A stretch of DNA of 64,000 nt from Cornus controversa (Eukaryota; Streptophyta; Magnoliopsida; Cornales; Cornaceae), in NCBI GenBank assembly GCA_026545225.1, contig CM048846.1:36467501-36531500 (forward strand), read 5' to 3'. Both the position numbers and the translations under genes were made by a program. How positions within the stretch are numbered: the first letter of the stretch is position 1; each line of letters opens with the position of its first letter. Positions 9,980-21,593 of this stretch are shown piece after piece. A model generated the notes under the pieces. The model was given only the letters and a program-made list of their open reading frames with translations, did not search any database and was not told the DNA's origin.

Positions 9980-11803
9980 ATGGCTGGTGTGCGTGATAAT
10001 AATGAGGACAACAATATTGTGCCTAATGTTGTTGTGGAAAAAGTGAGATTGCTCAGAGATTACTATATCCCAAAGCCTTATAACTCACCAGCTAGATTTC
10101 AATTGCCTAATGTCACAGCACAGAACTATGAGATCAAGCCTAGTATCATTCAGATGTTGTCATCTTACTTTAGGTTGACTCATGAGGATCCGTACAAGCA
10201 CTTGGACGAATTTATAGAAGTTTGCTCATTAACGAAAATTCACAACTTCTCTGAAGATGCTTTTCAGATGCAACTCTTTCCATTCTCTCTAAAGGAAAAG
10301 GCCAAGTATTGGTTCAGATCTCTACAGGTGAATTCTATCACTACATAGACTCACCTGCAACATGAGTTCTTCAATAAATATTTTTCGATAGGGAGGACCA
10401 ATCAATTTAGACGAGCTATCACTAGTTTCTCTCAATTTGAGGGGGAACAATTTTTTAAGACATGGGAGAGATTCAAGGACCTTCTTAGCAAGTGTCCTCA
10501 TCATCAAGTTCCAATGTGGCAGTTAGTGCAGTGTTTCTATGAGGGGCTTACAGAAAGTAACAGACAGATGGTGGATGCATCATGTGGTGCTACTTTCATG
10601 TTAAAAAGTGAAGATGAAACATGGACTTTGTTCGAGAATCTCAGTGACAATTCTTTGCAACATGTGTCTTCATCTCGTTCGAGCAGACCATCCAATACAA
10701 GGAAGGTTGATGATATTTTTGAGATTGGTTCTGCAGATGCTATGTCTACCATTGTGGATGTTGTGGCACAAAGAGTGGTGCAACTCATGGCGACTGGTCA
10801 TGTTCATAATCAATCTTCTTCTCCTCCTATTTTTGAGCCATGTGATTTTTGCTCGAGCCCTATGCATCATGTGAATAATTGCCCTTCAATTGGGCAGTTT
10901 TTCAATCTTCCACAAGAGCAAGGGGCAACAATTCAGCCCAATTTTCAACCTCAGAACTATGTGGCTTCACAATTATATCAAGAACAAGTTCCTATGGCAC
11001 ATAGGTATTCAGCCATTGAGGACAAGATGACAATTGTCCAAGCAAAACTTGAGAAGCTTGACTCTATTGTAGAGACAGTGCAAGCCACTGCAGCAACACT
11101 TCAATCCACTGCTCAACTGGTTCATTCTCACTCTCAGTCAATTGCCAAACTAAAATCTCAGTTTGGACAACTTGTCAATGCCTTGAGTAGAAGAGAAGAG
11201 GGGAAACTACCAAGCCAACCAGTTGCCAATCCAAGAGGGATTCATGTCCTCGACAATATTTCTTCTTTGAGCAACCTACACCATGAACAATTTCAAGCCA
11301 TCACCACTCTTAGAAGTGGAGAAATAGGTGACAACAAGGTGGGGGAGAAGAAGCGTGATGAAGAAGAGGTGACAAAGAGTCCAAATGTTGAAATTTCTCA
11401 GGAGCCTAAGGTGAAATTGAATACTTTTTAATGTCATTCAACATCCTCTAGATGAGAGTGATTATTTCTTCATGGATGGCTTTGATGATTATGTTGAAGA
11501 AGTTGATCCGGTTGATCTATCTCGTGATGTTAAGAAGTCCATTGAGGGATAAATGATTTACTTGATGTAGTGGCCATGAAAAATACTCCACCTTGCAGGA
11601 TTTTGATTGAGCCATTGCCTATTCTTTCTAGCACTCCTCCGATGCCATCATTAGAGTCTCCTCCATGGGTAAAATTGAAACATGTTCCATCAAGGGAGAG
11701 AGATATGTTTTTTGAAGCCAATGACACCATTTCGATTTCTTTGAGTTTGACACAAGGAGGTGAGGATCATATAGGAGGGACAAAATTAAATCTTCTCAAA
11801 TGA
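9980..11803 (+). pseudogene. gag: Gag of element D fused to a protease-end segment
   Basis: Athila-type capsid protein: the retrotransposon gag core (motifs [29 protein letters not shown]) is at about 10165-10530, and a CCHC zinc knuckle CX2CX4HX4C, intact in this copy, is at about 10849-10890. After the gag tail ..EPK the frame jumps to VKLNTFNVIQHP, which in A and B follows protease, so protease and everything between are deleted. Defects: TGG to TAG at 10346-10348, a one-base T insertion near 11427, and a compensating one-base loss near 11550. The translated start MAGVRDN matches E (58260). Capsid supply or RNA packaging is inferred from the family. Confidence 0.88.
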
Positions 11804-12087
11804 TGTGGCATTGGATGAACTTTCAATTGAAGTTGATGATCGTCGCATACGGACGTTAAATTGTAGGATTTGTATGTATTTCTATCCCTTAATTTCTTTA
11901 GTTTTCTTTTCTTTTTCTTTTTATTTTTATTTTTATTTTTAGTTTATGTTTTTCTTTATTTTTCTTCCTTTATTAGGTGTGTTTTAATGTGTTTTCTTTG
12001 AGTTTTTGATGTATAAGTTGCTTTCGGGGGATGTCAAGAGGTGTACCAAGGTATTTGGACTCAAAATGGGTGAAAAGAGAGGTCCTG

Positions 12088-12280
12088 GTCGACCTTGGGC
12101 GATAGAGACTTCAAAAATACCCTTCCCGGTCGACCTTGGGCGATAGACGCCTAAAGAGCTCCAACAGGGGGGATCGATTGCCCCTTTGAAGGGGGATCGA
12201 TCGCCCCCATTATTTGGCCAAGACAGGAGACTACCAGCTGGGCGATCGATCACCCAGCCCAAGGGGGATCGATCACCCAT
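12088..12280 (+). repeat. GATCGATC palindrome cluster, copy in D
   Basis: Two copies of GTCGACCTTGGGCGATAG are followed by four G/C-flanked GATCGATC or GATCGATT palindromes of the form GGGCGATCGATCGCCC. The same cluster occurs in A (17160-17310), B (26418-26609) and E (60343-60534), always between the end of pol and ORF3 or its remnant. Confidence 0.88.
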
Positions 12281-13026
12281 GCCCCCACATGCCCAACTGC
12301 TTAGATTTTTGTTATTTTTGCTCCCTCTTCAAAACCTTATTGCTCCTACTTGGACATACATACTTTGGTACCTCTTTGTGCCTCTCCTACATCAATATAC
12401 ACTCTAAAATCATCCAATTTTATTTCCATACACCTACTTGATCATCATCATTCATCACCATCATCCTCCACTCCAACTTAATTATTCTCCATCATTATTA
12501 AAATTTCAACTTTTCTATATTTCCTTCTCCACAAGAGGTGTGAATTAATTGTGGAAGTGGGGTGATTTCTTTGAGGAGTTTTGTGCTACAAGTTTGGGGG
12601 AGGACATTGCAAGTTGATTGTGGACTGTGTGGTTGATTTTGATGCTCCATTCTAGCCTTGACTTAGATTCTTCGGCACCACCTTTTCCTTGATTTTTCAG
12701 AGGTAACTATCTTTTGTATTTTTATTTTTATTTTATTTTTTTCTTTTCTTCCTTATTTTATTTTTCATATTATTTTTTCTTTCTTTCTTTCTTCAGTTAA
12801 AAAAAATAATAATAAAAGAAAAAAAAATTTATTTCATATTTATTTTCACCCATACTATTTCACTTGATCTTTAGGGTATAGTGGTCTGTTGTGACAGGTT
12901 GTAACATCCAAGTTTGGGGGTGTGCTTGTCTTGCTTTCATGCTATTGGTTTGCTATATTTTCTTGTCATTACTTCTCCGGGATCCTGGTATTCTCATTTT
13001 TACCCTTCTCTATGCTTTTATTGGGT

Positions 13027-13062
13027 GTACATTGAGGACAATGTACAGTTTAAGTTTGGGGG
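13027..13062 (+). repeat. Stem-loop plus internal G-rich tract, copy in D
   Basis: A stem with arms GTACATTG/CAATGTAC and loop AGGA (13027-13046) is followed 5 nt later by AAGTTTGGGGG (13052-13062). Layout is identical to A, B and E and similar to the more distant C. Confidence 0.9.
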
Positions 13063-14335
13063 TGAGGCGATGCCTATTTATGTGCTTTATTGCAATGTGG
13101 GGGAAATTTTTGTGAAATTCTTCTTGTGTTATGATTTTTTATTTTCTTTTCTTTTCTTAGTTTTTTATTTATTTTATTTTGTTTTGCTTTTAGATAGAAT
13201 GTTTTTACATTATTCAAGGGATTAATACTTTATGTAGGTGTGTAACTTGCAATTTTTGAGTATGTTTTAAATTTTTGGAAACTATGGTTTGAATTATGTG
13301 GTTTTAATCTTGGTTTGCATTGACATGTGTTGGAGTAATTGATTTTAGTTTCCTCACATGCACAAACATGCTAGCATAATCTTGTGAGGTATAAACTTTG
13401 GCTCTGAGTTATTGAGTTAGATATTCTTGATATTAATTAGTATCTCTTGAGAATGAGTACCGATTATGTGTTTTACTTGACTTTAATGAAAAAAGAGAAA
13501 AAAAAAAAGAAAGAGAATATGTTGTAAAAGCAAATCAATTTGATATTTTTCATGAGTAACCGGGCCTCTATGCCTCAGGAAGCACGGAGTGTTCGCGTCA
13601 AAAGTGAAAGCGTGAGAAAAGATGATCATTGGTTGTCTTGATTTGTAGCCTGATTGATTCGAGTAATTAGGTTCTTCGGGGTATCTTAAAGCCTAGTGCC
13701 CTAAAACCATCTGGTTTGGGAGTCACTGACTGAAAGCTTGCTACATGGATCTTTCAAAAAGCTCAATAGATCAAGACATTGCACAACCAATAAAGCAATG
13801 AAAAAAAAGAATGAGAAAAGAAAAGAAAAAAAAGTCATGTATTCATGTTTGGAAGTATGATTTCAATAAGGGGAGCTAGTGAGTTGAAGGGGTATGTGCC
13901 TTAATATATTCAGAGCTGAGTTATGTTACATGAGAGGATTGCTAGTTCACTTTACACGAGGGAGCTAGAGTTGATTATTTTGAGATATGTTGATGTGAAT
14001 TATGTATGGGGACCATTGCTTTGAATTATAGAATTTGGAAGTTTGAAATTATTCTTGAATGCAAGTTTGTAACCATGTATTGTAATCTTCTTCTTGAATT
14101 GATGTTAAAACAGAATTTTGAATGTTTGTGGGTAACATTTCTGGAAACCCTCACGAGACTATACTCGTCGACTAGGGGAAACCTAGGGGTTTAAAGGCTT
14201 ATTGTATATGCTAAATGTAATCGTTTCTCCCACGAAAGTGGAGTTGGGTAGTTTAGTTAGTGTTTAGTAGTTTCTTTGTTTTACTTGTATTTTATTCTAT
14301 TGTTAAGGGACTAGCAATATGTAAGTTTGGGGGTG

Positions 14336-15765
14336 TGATCGGCATTAAATATTACGCATTCTAGCCTCTTAACTTGTGTATTTTATTCTCTTAGTGATAG
14401 ATTATTTTGTAATTCTACTTTGTTTTAGTGTTTTCTGTATTTTCAGGGCCTTAATGATTATTTCAGTTAAAATCGTGATTTTGGGCTTTTAAAGATGACA
14501 TGCAAGATGGTTAGATGAAGCCTACATCAAAAGGATCCATTCAAATATATATTTCAACTCAAATCAGCCCAAGATAGAGGTCCAAGAGAATTACTGCTGC
14601 TTAAGAAGGTTTCGGGCCTGAAGCCCAAATCTGCGCATAATACAGTCTTAATCCAGTTCTGGAAAATGGACCAGAAGTGTTATTTTCGAGTGTCAAATTG
14701 ACATAATTTCCATATAAGGTTGAACAAAATTTGATTCTGCACACTTTTGTATTTCCCAAAAATTCCGTAAATCGGACTTCTAGTGGGTCAAAAGTTGGGC
14801 CGAAGTCAGCAGGAAAAACCCACCTAATTAGTGCTGTGGGAAACCTTAATTAATTCCTAATTGGATTAGGACTTTGATGTATTCTCTTGGCTATTAAAGT
14901 GATAAATTGGGGCTGTATTGAGGAGGCTTGGCAGCAGCTTTGAAGAGTTTTTGGAGTGGAGAATTATTAGAGAACAAGGCGTATCATGAGCGGCTAGTTC
15001 AGCCACCAGGGTTTTGATGGAGCCCTAACTAAACATCACTGGTTTGATTGTTCTAATTATTGGGGATTTTTGTATTCATTCATAGATTGTGTAATTTAGA
15101 GGATTCTTCTTATAGAATTGAGCAACAAAAGTCTTATAAATTCAGTTTCAATGATTTCTTATCTTGTCTTAGATACTTGATTGTTGTTATTGAACTCATC
15201 CCTCCTGTTTTCTGTGATCATGAGAGTGATTATTACACAATGGTTTTCACTGAATATATCATTAAAAGCTTTGATGGATTTTGCCTAGAAAAGATGAACC
15301 ATAATGCACCTTAGATTAGAGTAGTTAGGCAGATGGCCCATGCCAATCGAAGATAGTCCATGACTTAGCCTTAATCATATGTTGTCTTCTTGACGGATGA
15401 AGGTGAGCTTGTAGCCACTGACACCACTTATGCATGATATGATGCCCCATAGTTAGTTCAATTGACCATTGATTGTGAAGTTAGTGGTGAAATCAATTAC
15501 CCTAGACTTATCTTATATTCTCTACACTCTTTAGTTTTTCTTGCTTTTGTTCAATTGCTTCATTAGTTAATTTAGAATTAAAAATCAAAATTTATTTCTT
15601 TTAAATTTAATTAGAATTGGTCCTAACAATTCAACTCAGTCAGACCACAGTCCCTGAGGTACGATACCCCTTTCGATAGCCCTATTTTGCAAGGAATTCG
15701 TTCTATTGCAAAGTGTGGAAATTTTTAATTGATATACTTTTTGAGTCACACTCACACACGAATCA
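14336..15765 (+). repeat. 3' LTR of element D (1430 bp)
   Basis: Begins TGATCGGCATTAAATA after the tract AAGTTTGGGGGTG and ends ACGAATCA, followed by the TSD GTGGT. Same length as the 5' copy. Confidence 0.95.
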
Positions 15766-16708
15766 GTGGTGGTATATCTATATGTTCTCCTCCCTGGGCC
15801 AATCGAGACACTTCACCAGGCACTGCTATGACTCTCTAGTGCATATGAGATTGGCTCAAATTCCAGTCATGCGTGCCATAATGAAGATAATGTGGAAAGG
15901 GAAGTTCGTCCTCATGGATTGCATACCCCTATGCAATAAGCAACTGATGAATGATAGTCGGGAATGGAAACTCCCAGTCACTTGCACTGTCCGGTGCCTT
16001 GGCCACAACCTTGGAATATAACTTTTCCATCTGGCCCCAGACAATCTGTGGGAACGACAGCCAATGCCCAAAATGTATGGCATATAAGGATCGAAGGAAC
16101 TCTTGACGTTTCTCGGTTTTATGTCCAATGGGACATATATTCTTGAGGAAAACAACATCAAGGAACTATAAGTGATTTGGCATAGAAAACTTGAAAGCTG
16201 CATTCCTTTACGACCCGAAAAATTGGTTAGCACACAAACATGCAACCAAATTACCCACTAACAAATCGTCGGGTAGAGGAGTATAGATGTGAGTCAAATC
16301 ATCTGGGCACTCATGAGGACAACCCATGGCAATAGCAATGGATGACATATCCACCCGAACTACTGTTCCATCTACTAAAGAAATAAGCACATCCCGCTCA
16401 TCAGGTTTTGGCATTAAGTTCTGATAAAATACCTTGACAAGTCTCGGGTAGATAGTAGAAGAGAGTGGAACAAAAATTGATGCCAACCGACGACGACGGA
16501 TGTCAGAAATCCCCCATCGTGTCTCGGGAAACATACCATAGAGTTCGGCGATGTCAAACGTGGTTTCAAAGTTCAATGTCCTTGGATGCCATCTCTCATG
16601 AATACCTTCTCGATGAGATCGTGAAGAACCGGTGGTTGGATCATGCCTCGCTCTGCGAGGATTGCGTGAACTTGAAGCACCTTGGTGACTGTCTCTCTTT
16701 GGCGCCAT
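15766..16708 (-). pseudogene. ORF3 of element A, N-terminal part
   Basis: ORF3 starts with ATG at 16706-16708 (MAPKRDSH). A basic, Ser/Arg-rich N-terminus of about 45 residues leads into a globular domain with the motifs MFPETRWG, FYQNL and VDMSSIAIAMGCP. This resembles the family annotated as putative plant transposon protein, found as an extra ORF in Athila/Ogre-like elements. It lies downstream of pol where env-like genes occur, but I see no signal peptide or membrane segment. An in-frame TAA lies at about 16212 and D interrupts it at 15766. Biochemical function is not known. Confidence 0.82.
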
Positions 16709-17555
16709 AAAAATAGAAAAAGTTTGGTTGAGGAATTAAATCAAACACTTGGCATGCACAATAAAATTGTATCCTTCAACCTCCTCTTTCCGGCAAATTT
16801 TCCACCCAAAGTGAACAATTAAATGCACCAATTTGAACCCGCAAACTTGGTCTTCAAAAGCCCTCAAAAAGATTTGCACAATGTCACCAAAGAAAAACTT
16901 CACTTACTTTGATGTTGAACTTGAAAAAGTGAGAGCTTCCTTTGAGAACTAGTGATTATTGATCCGGTTTGATGTTGATGTTGATGATGATCAATGTTGA
17001 ATTCTTGTTTAATAATCACCAATTGAAGAAAATAATTTTTTGGTTGAAGTAGGACTTGAATTAGAGCTCAAAGAGGTCAAGGATGCAAGTAGTATCAACA
17101 AAGGAGAATAGGGGAGTCCATATATAGGAGGGATTCTCAGCCAGCCCACATTTGGGCTTGGCGATCGATCCCCCATGGGGTGGGTGATCGATCGCCCACC
17201 TGCTGTCCATCATCTCTAAAAAAATCAAAGGGGCGATCGATCCCCCTTGGCTGGGGCGATCGATCCCCCTCCTGGATGCCTATTTGAGTCTCTATCGCCC
17301 AAGGTCGACCGAGAGCACGTTTTTTCACCCGTCTTGAGTCCAAATACCTCGGTACACCTCTTGGCATCCTCCGGAAGCAACTTATACATGAAAAACTCAA
17401 AGAAAAAACATTCAAACGCAACTAGAATTGAAAGAAAACTTAAGAAAACTAAACTAAAGATTAAAATCAAAGAAAACTAAAGCAATTAAAGTATAGAAAT
17501 ACATACAACACCTATAATTTATCATCCATAGGAGACGATCAACTCTCCGAAGGGA
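16709..17555 (-). other. pol-ORF3 spacer of element A
   Basis: Untranslated spacer with A/T-rich sequence, a degraded G-rich tract near 16850 and the GATCGATC palindrome cluster (17160-17310). The position upstream of ORF3 fits a leader or promoter for ORF3 expression, but that is inference. Confidence 0.75.
17160..17310 (-). repeat. GATCGATC palindrome cluster, copy in A
   Basis: Four palindromes of the type GGCGATCGATCGCC or GATCGATCCCCC lie beside one copy of CGCCCAAGGTCGAC, which is the D-type repeat in antisense. Confidence 0.88.
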
Positions 17556-20500
17556 TTAAGTCGGATAGACGGGATCCGTCAAGTCGATGGACTCTACGTC
17601 TCTTCTTGGCACACATCCTTCCACACAATGCTTCAACCTTTGCCCATTTACTTTCATCTCACAAATTCCAAACAATTGTTCATCCGGAAATGAGTCTCGA
17701 ATAGGTAATACATCGATCACCGACTCAAACTCAATCCGAGATAAATAATCTGCAACCACATTCTCAGTCCCCTTTTTGTCTTTTATTTCCAAATTGAATT
17801 CTTGCAACAACAAAATCCATCGAATAAGACGTGGTTTTGTTTCTTTCTTCGCCAATAAATGTCTCAATGCTGCATGATCAGAGTAGACAACCACCTTGGA
17901 CCCCAATAAATAAGAACGAAACTTGTCCAAGGCAAATACTATAGCTAGAAGCTCTTTCTATGTGGTTTTATAATTGAGTTGGGCATCAGAGAGAGTCTTA
18001 CTAGCGTAATAGATGACATATGGCTATTTCTCTTCTCTTTGTCCCAACACTGCTCCCACTGCATAATCCGAGGCATCACACATGATTTCAAAAGGTAGAG
18101 TCCATTTTGGAGATTGCATGATTGGTGTAGAGGATAACAGAGACCGAAGCTTTTCAAAAGCTTGCACACATTCTTCAACAAAGATAAATGGAACATCTTT
18201 AGATAACAAATGGCACAATGGTCGAATAATTTTACTGAAATCCTTGATGAATCTTCTATAGAACCCAGCATGGCCTAAGAAAGATCGAACTTGCCTTACC
18301 GAAGTTGGATGAGGCAGAGTTGCAATTAGGTCAATCTTTGCTTTATCAACTTCAATGCCTTTTTCTGAAACAATATGGCCCAACACTATACCCTCTTTCA
18401 CCATGAAATGGCTCTTGTCCCAACTAAGTACCAAATTCTGTTCTCGGCAACTTTGAAGCACAAGTGATAAATTACTCAAACAGTGTTCAAAGGATGATCC
18501 AAAAACAGAGAAGTCATCCATGAACACCTCCAAGAATTTTTTCACCATGTCAGAAAATATGGCCATCATACACCTTTGGAATGTCGCCGGAGCATTACAC
18601 AATCCAAATGGCATACAACGATAAAAAAAAGTACCAAAGGGACAAGTGAAAGTAGTCTTCTCTTGATCTTCTGGATTCATAGCCACTTGGTTATAACCAG
18701 AGTAGCCATCCAGAAAGCAATAATAGCTCTGACTAGCTAACCTTTCAAGTATTTGGTCAATGAATGGAAGAGGGAAGTGATCCTTCCTTGTCATAGAATT
18801 GAGTTTTCTGTAATCAATGCAAACACGCCAACCTGTGGCAGTACGTTGTGGAACAAGATCTCCCATAGAGTTAGGGACAATGGTAAGACCAGACTTCCTA
18901 GGAACCACTTGTGTTGGGCTCACCCATGTGCTGTCAGAAATTGGATAAATAATACCTGCATCAAGTAACTTGACAACCTCTTTCTTTACCACCTCTTTCA
19001 TGTTGGGGTTCAGTCGCCTCTGTGCCTCTCTAGATGGCTTACAACCTTCTTCCAAATGAATTTTGTGCATGCAAATTGACGGATCAATGCCCTTAAGATC
19101 AACAACACTCCACCCAATTGCTTCACGATGTTGATATAAGACCTCTACTAAGCGCTTCTCTTGAATTTATGTCAGATCAGAGGCAATTATAACAGGAAGA
19201 GTTTTCTGTGCCCTAAAAAATACATACTTTAACTTGTCAGGCAAAGGCTTCAACTCTAATGATGGAGGGGACTCCAATGAAGGCACTAGGGGAGTGCTAG
19301 AGAGAGAAGGTAGTGGCTCAATTAAAATTCTCCAAGGTGGAGTATTCTGAATAGCATCCACTTCCAGCATAGAATGCACTTCTTCACACAACCCTTCATC
19401 ATTAATTTTCTCAAAGTCATAAAGAGACTTACCTACCTCCAGGGAGTTTCGAGATATAGAGGATGACACAAATTCTTCTACACATTCATCAATATCATTC
19501 ATGTAGAACACATCACTATGATCTGGAGGGTGTTGGACAACATTGAACACATTAAGCTTGACATTCATGTTGCCAAATGAAATATCCATGATCCCCGACC
19601 TACAATTTATGCAAGCATCAACAGTAGCTAAGAAAGGTCGACCAAGGATCACTGGAATGTGCCTCTTTGGATTATGAACTGGCTCAATGTCAAGTACAAT
19701 GAAATCAACAGGAAAGTAGAACTTGTCCACTTTAATGAGCACATCTTCTATGATTCCTCGGGGTTGCTTTGTTGATCTGTCTGCAAATTGCAATACCACT
19801 GAGGTAGGCTTTAATTCTCCCAAACCCAATTGTAAGTAGATTAAATAGGGTAGAAAATTCACACTTGCACCCAAATCCAGAAGAGCTTTATCAACATGGT
19901 GCTCCCCAATGATGCATGAGATAGTTGGGGCACCAGTATCTTTGTACTTGGGAGGAGTGCACTGCTGAATTATAAAACTTACTTGTTGTGGCAGCATCAC
20001 TTTCTTTGGCACATGACTTTTAGAACGCCTTTTCTGAGTGCACAAGTCCTTCAAAAATTTAACATAAGGAGGAATTTGCTTGATGACATCAAGGAGTGGA
20101 AAATTAATCTTCACTTGTCGAAACACCTCTATCATGTCATGTAGCTTGTCCCCTTGCTTCCCCAATTTGGATGCTTCAAGGAAACGTTATGGGAAAGGAG
20201 CCTTGGGCTCATAAGGAATTTCAGCACTTGGACTTGTGGTCACTTTTTCTTCTTCTTTCTTCTCACCCACCTTATTATCAATTATTTTCCCATTCCTCAA
20301 AGTGGTAATGGCTTGAACTTGCTCATGGTGTGGGTTGCTTGTGGAAGCTTGTATCCCTCTTGGATTAGCAACTAGTTGACTAGGGAGCTTCCCTTCTTCT
20401 CTTCTACTCAATGAAGTGGCAAGTTGTCCAAACTGAGATTCTAGTTTGGCAATGGATTGAGAATGCGAGTGCACTAGCTGAACTATAGATTGTACTGTTG

Positions 20501-21593
20501 CTGCACTAGCTTACACTGTCTCTATAAGAGAATCAAGCTTGTCAAATTTGGACAAGGTAAGTGTCAGCTTGTGTTCAATAGCAGAAATTCTTTTTGCCAT
20601 AGGACTTTGTGTTTGATATTGCTGTTGAGGTACAAAAGTCCTAGGTTGATAGGATGGTTGTATTGCTGCCCTTTGGTTATTGTAAGAAAAACCAGGATGA
20701 TTCGTCCATGTGGGATTGTAAGTATTACCTCATGGAGGATTCATTGGTCCAGTGAATGTAGCTTGGAGTTGCTCATGATGAACATCAGAAAATTGCCCCA
20801 TTGAAAGATAATTGCTCACATTATGCATAGGACTAGAGCAAAATTCACAAGGGTCTAGCAATGAAGAATTTGAAGTAGAAGGAGTTTGATTGGTAGCCAT
20901 AATTGCTACTACCTTCTGTGCAATTAAATCAATGTCAGTTGGCATAGCTTCTGAAGCACCAACCTCAAAAATCCCATCAGTCTTCCTTGTAGTGGCAGGT
21001 CTGCTAGAACGAGTAGAGGACACATATTGTAGAGAGTTGTCACTAAGATTTTCAAATAAGGTCCACGCCTCTTCTTCACTCTACAACATAAAAGTACCTC
21101 TACAAGATGCATCAACCATATGTCTGTTGGCTTCTGTGAGCCCTTCATGAAAACTCTGCACTAGTTGCCACTTAAGAACTTGATGATGGGGACACTTCCT
21201 AAGAAGGTCCTTGAATCTTTCCCATGTCTCATAAAATTGTTCCCCCTTATGTTGGGAGAAACCAGTGATAGCACGTCTGAACTGATTGGTCTTCCCTGTC
21301 GAAAAATACTTCTTGAGAAACTCATGTTGCATCTGCGTCCACGTCGTGATAGAACTTGACGGTACAGAATTGAACCAATATTTTGCTTTGTCTTTCAAGG
21401 AGAATGGAAAAAGTCTCATTCTGAAAGCATCTTCAGAGAAGTTATGAATTTTGGCAGTTGAGCACACTTCAATGAAGTCATCCAGATGCTAGTAAGGGTC
21501 TTCTTGAGTCAGTCCAAAATAAGATAGTAGCATCTGAATAATGATGGACTTGATCTCATAATTCTGTGCTGTGACATTGGGCAGCTGAAAACC
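17556..21593 (-). pseudogene. gag-pol: Gag-Pol of element A (main part): gag, protease, RT, RNase H; integrase deleted
   Basis: With the N-terminal piece at 32304-32536 this forms one frame of 1422 codons without net frameshift. In order: gag core about 21560-21100; zinc knuckle near 20855-20810 whose last Cys is Tyr; protease DLGASV near 19875; RT with FMDDF near 18511-18524; RNase H from DASDY near 18070 to ADYLSR near 17740. Just after the linker ending FPDEQLFG (about 17665-17690) the frame jumps to [11 protein letters not shown], the last part of Pol in B, so the whole integrase is missing. At least nine in-frame stops, including 21489-21491, 21081-21083, 20730-20732, 20187-20189, 19167-19169 and 18024-18026, show that it is inactive. 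Confidence 0.9.

Larger units (their letters stand above)
11804..14335 (+). other. 3' untranslated region of element D
   Basis: This 2.5-kb stretch has no gene. Bases 11804-11880 match the end of pol in B, showing the pol deletion. Then come a T-rich run, a GATCGATC palindrome cluster (12088-12280), a second deletion that removes ORF3 (around 12600-12700), pyrimidine-rich sequence (12700-12800), and four copies of AAGTTTGGGGG at 12590-12600, 12910-12920, 13052-13062 and 14323-14333. The last is the polypurine tract, one base after which come GTG and the LTR. Confidence 0.85.
8258..15765 (+). mobile_element. Element D: gag-only Athila derivative nested in A
   Basis: Two 1430-bp LTRs (8258-9687 and 14336-15765) are flanked by the TSD GTGGT (8253-8257, 15766-15770); removing the element restores A's ORF3. 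The interior holds a primer site, a gag-like reading frame fused to a short protease-end segment, and a 3' untranslated region with the stem-loop and G-rich tracts. RT, RNase H, integrase and ORF3 are missing. E has the same deletions, so D belongs to a non-autonomous lineage that must have been copied by enzymes from another element. Confidence 0.95.

Noticed and set aside
12891..13225. Small hydrophobic frames of 74-103 codons, also in A, B and E
   Set aside because: They lie over the conserved stem-loop and G-rich tract in the 3' untranslated region; the peptide similarity follows from nucleotide conservation, and frames are broken differently in each copy.
15713..16021. 102-codon plus-strand frame crossing the right end of D
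   Set aside because: Antisense to ORF3 of A and spanning an insertion boundary.
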